A stretch of DNA of 64,000 nucleotides from Selenomonas sp. WCT3 (GTDB lineage Bacteria; Bacillota; Negativicutes; Selenomonadales; Selenomonadaceae). Below, in pieces: positions 58,271-64,000 of this stretch (the first letter of the stretch is position 1; the number at the start of each line of letters is the position of its first letter). The notes under the pieces were generated by a model that was not told the origin of the DNA, did no database searches, and saw only the letters and a program-made list of their open reading frames with translations. A program made the translations under genes and the position numbers. The stretch lies in contig FNCM01000004.1 of NCBI GenBank assembly GCA_900100835.1, positions 1-64,000 of the forward strand, written 5' to 3'.

Positions 58271-58300
58271 ATAGTATTCTGCAGCGATTTGTAGTATTCT
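58271..58300. promoter_or_regulatory. Direct repeat TAGTATTCT, 20 bp apart
   Basis: TAGTATTCT occurs at 58272-58280 and 58292-58300, two helical turns apart, upstream of a TATAAA at 58307-58312. It could be a regulator site for the amino-acid permease gene. Confidence 0.4.
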
Positions 58301-58389
58301 TAGGGATATAAAATGAAGTGCCGCGGATGGCAGATGCTATACAAATCACAAATAGGCAGCGGCACTGGGAAGGTTGTGTTAGTAAGGTC

Positions 58390-59769
58390 ATGAACGAATC
58401 GAAAATGAACAGAGGGTTGAAGAATCGGCACTTGCAGCTGATTTCCCTTGGGGGAGTAATCGGCAGCGGCTATTTCCTTGGTACGGGGTATGTCCTCGAA
58501 AAAGCGGGCCCGGCAGCGATACTGGCCTATTTGCTTGGCGGTCTTATCGTGTTGTGCGTCATGCTGTGTCTGGCAGAGCTGGCAGTAGATAAACCAGTCT
58601 CGGGTTCTTTTGTTACGTATGCGCAGGAGCATATTTCTTCAACTTGGGCGTGTGGCGTAGGTTGGGCCTATTGGATAACCTGGGTCGCCTATGTTCCCTC
58701 GGAAATGATAGCCGCGGGAATCATCATGAATAATTTTTTGCCGATGGTCAGTCAGCTTTGGTGGGCGGTGCTCTTTAGTCTGATTGTGACCTGTATCAAT
58801 CTGTTTCATGTCGATAAGTTCGGCGAGAGTGAATCGTGGCTTTCTCTTATCAAGATTCTTGCTCTCGTGGCCTTCACTGCGGTGGCAGGTCTTATCTGTC
58901 TCGGTCTGATTGGGGACCAGGGATTTATCGGTACCAGCGTGCTGCTGGGGAGCGGTGGTTTTGCCCCGAACGGGTATTGGTCCATTGTGCTCACGATGGT
59001 CATCATCCTGGTTAATTTCCAGGGAACGGAGATTATTGGGCTGGCTGCCGGCGAATGCAAAGAGCCGGCCAAGAGCATTCCCATTGCCGTCCGTAATGTA
59101 ACCTGGCGTATCATCGCCCTCTATATTATCCCGATTTCGCTGCTTATTTCCATTCTTCCGTGGGATAAGGCTTCCCTCGAGGAAAGTGTCTTTGCAGCGG
59201 CCGTCAATCAGTATGGTTTTACGGGATTTGGTGCGTTCTTTGCGTTTGTCATCCTGACGGCGGCTATTTCCTGTTCTAACTCAGGACTTTACGGCGCAGC
59301 CCGGGCGATGCACGCACTGGCTAAGATGGATATGGCGCCGAAGTCGCTGGGGAAACTCAACAACAATGGTATGCCGTCCCGGTCGGTTATGGTTTCTCTT
59401 TGGGCTTGCTGGGCGGTAATCCTGATTTACGCCTTTAATCCGGATTCGGTAATTTACACCTATCTGTTGGCGGTATCTGGTTTTACCGGTGCCATTGCCT
59501 GGATTTCCATATGCTGGAGCCAGTATCGCTTCCGCAAGCTGAAGATGGCGGAAGGAACGGTGGCGGAACTTCGCTATAAGACACCGTTTTTCCCCTATGT
59601 CACCTTGTTTGGCATTTGGTCCCAGGTGTTCTGCCTGGTGGTCATGGTCTTTACGCCGGATTTGCAGGAGGCTTTATTCGCCGGCATTCCGATGCTGATT
59701 CTGCCGATGGTATGGTATCACTTTCGGGAAAAACATCGGGCAGCAGTAGCCGCAAGAGCTATGCGCTGA
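58390..59769 (+). CDS. APC-family amino acid permease
   Basis: 459 residues if it starts at ATG 58390; the frame is open upstream to 58318 and Shine-Dalgarno sites are weak, so the start is uncertain. About 12 membrane segments. The start NRGLKNRHLQLISLGGVIGSGYFLGTGYVLEKAGPAAI, the glycine-rich first segment, is typical of the LysP/GabP/AroP group. Further markers are FQGTEIIGLAAGECKEPAKSIPIAVRNVTWR and CSNSGLYGAARAMHALA. It imports an amino acid with H+; the substrate is not predictable. It is monocistronic. Confidence 0.87.
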   Translation: MNESKMNRGLKNRHLQLISLGGVIGSGYFLGTGYVLEKAGPAAILAYLLGGLIVLCVMLCLAELAVDKPVSGSFVTYAQEHISSTWACGVGWAYWITWVAYVPSEMIAAGIIMNNFLPMVSQLWWAVLFSLIVTCINLFHVDKFGESESWLSLIKILALVAFTAVAGLICLGLIGDQGFIGTSVLLGSGGFAPNGYWSIVLTMVIILVNFQGTEIIGLAAGECKEPAKSIPIAVRNVTWRIIALYIIPISLLISILPWDKASLEESVFAAAVNQYGFTGFGAFFAFVILTAAISCSNSGLYGAARAMHALAKMDMAPKSLGKLNNNGMPSRSVMVSLWACWAVILIYAFNPDSVIYTYLLAVSGFTGAIAWISICWSQYRFRKLKMAEGTVAELRYKTPFFPYVTLFGIWSQVFCLVVMVFTPDLQEALFAGIPMLILPMVWYHFREKHRAAVAARAMR

Positions 59770-59795
59770 TAAGTGAATAGCTTCGATAACGAAAT

Positions 59796-59843
59796 AAAAG
59801 GAGGCCCGCTGGCCGTAACTGTGCTAGCGGACCTCCTTTTTTA
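59796..59843. terminator. Bidirectional terminator
   Basis: AAAAGGAGGcCCGCTgGC pairs with GCTAGCGGaCCTCCTTTT, with single mismatches, and T runs outside. It separates the permease gene from the convergent gene. Confidence 0.87.
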
Positions 59844-59848
59844 TTTTG

Positions 59849-60511
59849 TTATTTTTCAGTGGGAGTATCCTGCTGGATGTCGAGGTAATCCCGAATGGCC
59901 GCGATTTCTTTGGCGGTATAAAGGCCGACGGGCTGTTCACGAATCATAATGGCTTGAAGCATGCGGCTCTGTTCAACCTGGTCCGTGGTGCGCAGATTGG
60001 CGGGGTCAGCTGCAGCCTTGGTTAGCGCAATGGTACGGTACTGGGCATCGGCGTAGGCATTGGTTTTTTTCATGACTTCAATCAGCAAATCGTAGCAGCC
60101 ATCGTTGAGGGCCAGCGGCGGGGCATTGTGATTGATGCGGTCCCGCAACAGCTGGCTATCCTGTTCCAACTGCTTGAGGCGTACATAGGTGGTTTGGATG
60201 CTGATGTTATCTTCTTTGAAATTCTCCAGGATATTGTGATACCATTGCCAGTTCCGGTCAAGTTCGCTGATGTCCTTTTGATAGCCGGCGTACCAGGTGG
60301 CAAATATTTGCTGCTGCTCCAGCTGGTAGTTGACTTCGTCTTCGGTCATGATGGTTGGTTCCGGCGTTTTGACGGGCCAAAAGAAATAGGCGACGCCGCC
60401 AGCTGCGCAAAGCGTCAGGCAGAAAAAGAAAAAGATTCGCTTGCTGGGCAGATAGCGATAGAGCAGTCCCAGTAGGATAAGCCCGATTATGAGTAATATA
60501 TATAGAAACAT
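59849..60511 (-). CDS. Two-segment membrane protein of unknown function
   Basis: 220 residues. Two membrane segments (about 3-20 and 26-46) are joined by a short basic turn LPSKR. The rest is a long helical polar domain with LEQQQIFATWYAGYQKDISELDRNWQWYHNILENF and LEQDSQLLRDRINHNAPPLALNDG. It ends DIQQDTPTEK. I recognise no family. GGGAGG lies upstream on the - strand. It is convergent with the permease and divergent from the YddA-type gene, with which it shares a short control region. Confidence 0.72.
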   Translation of the reverse strand: MFLYILLIIGLILLGLLYRYLPSKRIFFFFCLTLCAAGGVAYFFWPVKTPEPTIMTEDEVNYQLEQQQIFATWYAGYQKDISELDRNWQWYHNILENFKEDNISIQTTYVRLKQLEQDSQLLRDRINHNAPPLALNDGCYDLLIEVMKKTNAYADAQYRTIALTKAAADPANLRTTDQVEQSRMLQAIMIREQPVGLYTAKEIAAIRDYLDIQQDTPTEK

Positions 60512-60572
60512 TACGGTTAAAACCTCCCCGATGAAACGGATGAAACTTCTTTTATTCTATCATAATCAAGCC

Positions 60573-60601
60573 TTGCGGGAAATAAGCGAAAAAGCTATAC
60601 T
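60573..60601 (+). promoter_or_regulatory. Promoter of the YddA-type ABC gene
   Basis: TTGCGG (60573-60578), a 17-base spacer and TATACT (60596-60601). Confidence 0.65.
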
Positions 60602-60642
60602 GAAATTATCTGTGACACAGCAAGTAAAAGGATGTGGTTTTT

Positions 60643-62358
60643 ATGAAGGGGAAGTTTCTGCACGGTTTTTGGCAGCTCTTCCGCGGCTATTGGAATTCGG
60701 AACACAAATGGCGGGCCAGAGGCCTGCTGGCTTTTGTAATTGGACTTAATTTTTTTGACGTATATCTGCTGGTCTGTATCAACAGCTGGTATAACGAATT
60801 TTATAACGCCTTGCAGGGGTACCAGGCGGATCAGTTCTGGCCGCTGGTAGGTGAGTTCACGGGACTGGCCATGTTGCATATCCTCATCGCCGTCTATGCG
60901 ATTTACCTGCGGCAGGCCGTTCAGATTAAATGGCGCACCTGGCTGACCAATCAGTATCTCGGCAAGTGGATGAAGAAGCAGGTTTACTATCGCCTGCAGG
61001 TTTTAAAGAGCGATACGGATAACCCGGATCAGCGAATCAGTGAGGACATCAATCAGTTTGTCACGCTGACCTTGCAGCTTTTGATTGGCTTCTTGAAACA
61101 GCTGACAACCTTGGCGGCGTTTGGCGTAGTGCTTTGGAACCTGTCTGGCGCGTTTACGGTGCCAGTGGGCAGTCATGAATTTGTTATCTATGGCTACATG
61201 TTCTGGTTTTCGCTGATTTATTCGGCGGCGGGTACCATCTGCGCCCATTTGGTGGGCCGGAAACTTATCGGCTTGAATTTTGACCAGCAGCGATTTGAGG
61301 CAGACTTCCGTTTCAATATGATGCGGGTGCGGGAAAACAGTGAAAGCGTTGCCTTCTATCGCGGAGAACAGCCGGAATCCGTGGGCTTTAAGGAGCGGTT
61401 TGCCAAAGTTATCGAGAATTACTGGCAGCTCATGCGGCAGACGAAATTGCTCAATTTCTATGTAAATGGCTATGCCCAGCTGGCCATTATCGTACCGCTG
61501 GTGCTGGCGGCTCCGCGGTATTTTGCCGGAGCGATGGCGTTGGGGGGACTCATGCAGACGGTATCGGCTTTCGGCCGGGTGCAGGATGCCCTGTCCTATT
61601 TTGTTGAGTCCTACGATACCATCGCCCAATTGGCGGCTGTTATTCGCCGACTTACGACCTTTACTGGGCATATGGCAGATGTAAGCGAAATTCAAAACGG
61701 CGTCTGCCGGTTGGAAAAAGAGGGGGATAAGCTGAGCTTGGAAAATCTTCAGGTTCAGCTGCCGGATGAGCGGAAACTGCTGTCGGCTTGTACCCTGCAG
61801 CTTTCCCAGGGACGGTATGCGCTGGTGACGGGCTCCTCTGGCTGTGGCAAGAGTACGCTGTTGCGCACGTTAGCGGGGATTTGGCCTTATGGCAAAGGGA
61901 AAGTCGTTCTTCCCACAGGCAGCCGGACGTTGTTTTTACCTCAGCGGCCTTATCTGCCACTTGGCAGCCTGCGTCGTGCCCTTTACTATCCGCTGTCGGC
62001 ATCTGGAAGCGATGAAGGGCTGCAAAAAGTTTTGCGGCTGGTGGGCTTGGAGAAATTTATCGCCAAACTCGACGAGGTGGACGATTGGAGCCGCATCCTT
62101 TCTTTAGGTGAGCAGCAGCGGCTGGCTTTTGCCCGGGTCCTGCTGGTGAGGCCGGATTGGATTTTCCTGGATGAAGCTACCTCGGCCCTCGATGAGCCCC
62201 GGGAGCAAGAAATGTATGAGCTGCTAAAGCGGGAACTTCCTCAGGCCAGCATCGTAAGTGTGGGCCATCGTTCCACGCTCTTTGCCCAGCATGATACCGA
62301 GCTGCATCTGGCAGGGGACGGCACTTGGCAGCTGCGTCCGATTCCTTCCGAAAATTAA
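60643..62358 (+). CDS. ABC transporter, SbmA/BacA-type membrane domain fused to ATPase (YddA-like)
   Basis: 571 residues from ATG 60643 (AAAGGA upstream; an in-frame GTG at 60634 is possible). The membrane domain (about 1-330) is of the SbmA/BacA-ABCD type: FFDVYLLVCINSWYNEFYNALQ, IKWRTWLTNQYLGKWM, NPDQRISEDINQF and FRFNMMRVRENSESVAFYRGE. The ATPase has GSSGCGKSTLLRTLAGIWPYG (near 400), LSLGEQQRLAFARV and WIFLDEATSALDE. Relatives carry peptides, vitamin B12 or long-chain acyl compounds. The signature LSLGEQQR replaces LSGGQ, usual for this subfamily. Confidence 0.92.
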   Translation: MKGKFLHGFWQLFRGYWNSEHKWRARGLLAFVIGLNFFDVYLLVCINSWYNEFYNALQGYQADQFWPLVGEFTGLAMLHILIAVYAIYLRQAVQIKWRTWLTNQYLGKWMKKQVYYRLQVLKSDTDNPDQRISEDINQFVTLTLQLLIGFLKQLTTLAAFGVVLWNLSGAFTVPVGSHEFVIYGYMFWFSLIYSAAGTICAHLVGRKLIGLNFDQQRFEADFRFNMMRVRENSESVAFYRGEQPESVGFKERFAKVIENYWQLMRQTKLLNFYVNGYAQLAIIVPLVLAAPRYFAGAMALGGLMQTVSAFGRVQDALSYFVESYDTIAQLAAVIRRLTTFTGHMADVSEIQNGVCRLEKEGDKLSLENLQVQLPDERKLLSACTLQLSQGRYALVTGSSGCGKSTLLRTLAGIWPYGKGKVVLPTGSRTLFLPQRPYLPLGSLRRALYYPLSASGSDEGLQKVLRLVGLEKFIAKLDEVDDWSRILSLGEQQRLAFARVLLVRPDWIFLDEATSALDEPREQEMYELLKRELPQASIVSVGHRSTLFAQHDTELHLAGDGTWQLRPIPSEN

Positions 62359-62369
62359 GCAAAGCAAAA

Positions 62370-62414
62370 ACGCAAAATTGACCGGTCAATTGACTTGTCA
62401 ATTTTGCGTTTTTT
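62370..62414. terminator. Terminator with two adjacent TTGACnnGTCAA palindromes
   Basis: AAAACGCAAAATTGAC (62368-62382) pairs with GTCAATTTTGCGTTTT (62397 on), followed by T residues. TTGACCGGTCAA (62378-62389) and TTGACTTGTCAA (62390-62401) abut at the top. Confidence 0.88.
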
Positions 62415-62507
62415 ATTCGGAGGATTTAGGAATTAGGTCTTACTGATGATTTTCAGAAAGAGAGGATACAATAGAATTCGTCATTGTAGAGAAGTAAGGT
62501 TGATAAT

Positions 62508-63098
62508 ATGAATCGCAGAGATTTTTTGAAAAATACTATATGTATGGGCGCGGGCTTGGCACTGGCACCGGGACTTATGCACCATAAGGCGGTTGAGGCT
62601 GCCTGGGGAGCAGGTAACGACCTTCCCGGGGTTTCCATTCGCGAAACCTATCTGCAGTTTAGTTCCTTGCAGGCGCGCACCACCACCGATGGGGTTGTCA
62701 TCCATCACATCGGTGGCACCAACCGCGATGTTTCAGCGGAAGAGGTTCATGAGTGGCACAAGAACAATGGTTGGGCTGGTATTGGCTACCACTTCCTGAT
62801 TCGGAAAGATGGAACCATTGAGCGCGGCCGTCCCATGAATATGCTGGGGGCCCATTGCTACCAGCAGAATTGGCACACCGTTGGTGTCAATATTGTGGGA
62901 AACTTTATGGAAGCGCATCCTACTTCGGCGCAGATGGAGTCAGCGGCCAAACTGCTGCGGGCCTTGAGCCGCTATTATGGGTTCCCCATAAACCGCAGCC
63001 ATATCAAGGGGCACCGCGAGTATAATTCCACGGACTGCCCAGGGGATATTCTTTATCGTATGTTGGATAATCTGGTATATAATGCAGCATGCTTGTAA
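62508..63098 (+). CDS. N-acetylmuramoyl-L-alanine amidase-like protein with Tat signal
   Basis: 196 residues. The N-terminus MNRRDFLKNTICMGAGLALAPG is a twin-arginine signal (RRDFLK at 3-8), so the folded protein is exported by Tat. The amidase_2/PGRP domain (about 50-190) has VIHHIGGTNRDVSAEEVHEWHKNNGWAGIGYHFLIRKDGTIE, GAHCYQQN, GVNIVGNF, and SHIKGHREYNSTDCPGD, with the Zn ligands His, His and Cys. It would cut the amide bond between MurNAc and the stem peptide. TAAGG lies upstream. The next gene is 21 bases away. Confidence 0.9.
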   Translation: MNRRDFLKNTICMGAGLALAPGLMHHKAVEAAWGAGNDLPGVSIRETYLQFSSLQARTTTDGVVIHHIGGTNRDVSAEEVHEWHKNNGWAGIGYHFLIRKDGTIERGRPMNMLGAHCYQQNWHTVGVNIVGNFMEAHPTSAQMESAAKLLRALSRYYGFPINRSHIKGHREYNSTDCPGDILYRMLDNLVYNAACL

Positions 63099-63119
63099 AA
63101 TGCACGGGGAGGTATAATT

Positions 63120-63452
63120 ATGCGATATCGCTGGTTCGCCAAGGAAGAAGAACGAGTTGATGCGTTTGGTGTACCGATCAGCCGTGCCGAGCATGATGAG
63201 GCACTGCATCCAAAACCGCCTGGCTATGCCCGGGGCGAGGTACTGGCCATTGTTTTGGCCATGGTCATCCTGTGTTATGAGTGGGTCAACGACGATGCGC
63301 CGCTGATTTTTGTCTGCGTTTCCTTTCTGGTCTATGAACTGCAACCGATTGTTCTGAAGGTTTATGGGCCGCGCGGGCAGGTAATATGCAATGTGATTAA
63401 GGGGTTTAGCCTGGCGACTTTTATCGGTGCGCTGGCTTGGACGTTTTTATGA
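63120..63452 (+). CDS. Small membrane protein after the amidase
   Basis: 110 residues. A polar N-terminus with charged residues (MRYRWFAKEEERVDAFGVPISRAEHDEALHPKPPGYARGE) precedes three hydrophobic segments (about 41-58, 60-75 and 90-109). I recognise no family. GGGAGG precedes the ATG. It is cotranscribed with the amidase and is followed by a terminator that overlaps its stop codon. Confidence 0.75.
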   Translation: MRYRWFAKEEERVDAFGVPISRAEHDEALHPKPPGYARGEVLAIVLAMVILCYEWVNDDAPLIFVCVSFLVYELQPIVLKVYGPRGQVICNVIKGFSLATFIGALAWTFL

Positions 63453-63480
63453 AGAGGACTTCATAAAAACGTCTTTTTAT
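63439..63480 (+). terminator. Terminator overlapping the stop codon
   Basis: ACGTTTTTATGAAG (63441-63454) pairs perfectly with CTTCATAAAAACGT (63459-63472), with an AGGA loop and a T tract. The stop codon of the small membrane protein is inside the left arm. Confidence 0.87.
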
Positions 63481-63809
63481 TTATAATTATAATAATTGGT
63501 CTTTATAAAAAAATATATAAAAATATTATTTTTTTTTATTGTTAAGCAGGATAATCGAAAACTTTATCGAATTTCATTGTATAAGAATTTTTTCAAGAGG
63601 ATAGACGGTGGCCCGGAAGGACCCTTGATGTGGAGATCAGCCGCTATCTGACGGGAGATAACGGTGCAGGAAATAAGATGCGTGGGAGTCTTGTTTTGCA
63701 TACGGCTTGTGTATATTAACAGACTAGGTCTGTTTTTATAGATATATATTCGAAAAGCGGTCAAAATAGGGGAGACCGACTTTTCCACAACATCCAAGGG
63801 GGATTTTTT
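63481..63809 (+). other. Long leader region of glgC
   Basis: No gene is seen. The first 100 bases are almost all A/T. From about 63595 the composition turns mixed, with stretches such as GGTGGCCCGGAAGGACCC and GACGGGAGATAACGGTGCAGG. AACAGAC/GTCTGTT (63718-63734) followed by TTTA makes a small terminator-like hairpin. GAAAAG-GGTC (63752-63762) can pair with GACC-CTTTTC (63774-63786) just before the ribosome site. No riboswitch class is recognised. Confidence 0.5.
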
Positions 63810-64000
63810 ATGAGAAAGACAGAATGCTTAGCAATGATCCTGGCTGGTGGCCAGGGAAGCCGTTTGGGGGCGTTGACGAAAAAAATCGCCAAGCCGGCCG
63901 TACCGTTTGGGGGTAAATACCGCATTATTGATTTCCCGCTGAGCAACTGTGCGAATTCGGGCATTGAGAAAGTCGGTGTGCTGACGCAGTACCGTCCGCT
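63810..64000 (+). CDS. glgC: Glucose-1-phosphate adenylyltransferase, N-terminal part (runs off the window)
   Basis: The first 63 residues are visible. [46 protein letters not shown] is the nucleotidyltransferase signature of GlgC, with the GGxGxRL loop and the regulatory/active-site Lys region [11 protein letters not shown]. The enzyme makes ADP-glucose from ATP and glucose 1-phosphate, the committed step of glycogen synthesis. AAGGGGG lies upstream of ATG 63810. More glg genes would be expected beyond the right edge. Confidence 0.95.
   Translation, partial: MRKTECLAMILAGGQGSRLGALTKKIAKPAVPFGGKYRIIDFPLSNCANSGIEKVGVLTQYRP

Noticed and set aside
1..64000. Prophage, insertion sequence, tRNA or CRISPR elsewhere in the window
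   Set aside because: No transposase, integrase, phage structural gene, cas gene, tRNA-like fold with CCA or regularly spaced repeats was found by reading.

Overview
The window looks like chromosome of an anaerobic, Gram-negative-type Firmicute of the Negativicutes (Selenomonadales; a Selenomonas-like genome is my best guess). This rests on gene content, not on a database match: a BamE/SmpA-like lipid-anchor-type fold, an SbmA/YddA-type ABC protein and a Tat-type amidase sit beside Firmicute-style LCP, YesMN and RecD2 proteins. Base composition is close to balanced, Shine-Dalgarno sites are strong, and intrinsic terminators are very clear. No insertion sequence, phage gene, CRISPR array or tRNA was found.

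Layout. 1-355: end of a 23S gene, a 5S gene and a terminator. 439-16790: mostly single housekeeping genes (HD-GYP phosphodiesterase, LCP ligase, ABC-F, RecD2, BamE-like protein, mannose-6-phosphate isomerase, MATE and NhaC-like transporters, lactate/malate dehydrogenase family, aldose epimerase-like), plus an OmpR-type two-component pair divergent from a small secreted His-rich peptide. 16996-23688: an AfuABC/PgtC-type ABC importer followed by a YesM/YesN-type two-component system that probably controls it. 23742-27462: a NiaP-like MFS carrier with a striking operator-promoter, an SGNH hydrolase and a membrane-anchored protein. 27762-32089: a ribose-type operon (rbsD, LacI regulator, FucP-like MFS, DUF4867-like protein, ribokinase). 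32275-34050: a chemoreceptor.

34233-53388 is a nearly continuous 19-kb sulfur and thiamine region. Sulfate is imported (sulfate-binding lipoprotein, CysT, CysW, CysA), activated (CysD, CysN) and reduced as APS by a compact AprA/AprB pair; no APS kinase is present. A TPP riboswitch precedes thiS-thiG-thiH-thiE-like genes. A second sulfur operon encodes a sulfur-carrier protein with two residues after its Gly-Gly-Gly end, an E1-like activating enzyme, a JAMM protease, a ferredoxin-type sulfite reductase, a TusA-like protein and an O-acetylhomoserine sulfhydrylase-like enzyme. This is the gene set of the protein-thiocarboxylate route to homocysteine known from Wolinella succinogenes (HcyS/HcyF/HcyD). 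Serine acetyltransferase and a YeiH-type transporter follow.

The most interesting observations are regulatory. Two leaders, one before the sulfate-transport operon (34593-34692) and one before the thiocarboxylate operon (46285-46418), share a conserved core followed by a terminator built from the same stem; I do not recognise them as any known riboswitch class. A palindrome family TTGACnnGTCAA occurs in several terminators and as four exact 15-bp tandem units inside the start of the thiE-like gene. 53486-63452 holds scattered genes (TRIC-like channel, gamma-carbonic anhydrase-like protein, YigZ, APC permease, YddA-type ABC, amidase, several unknowns), and the window ends inside glgC.
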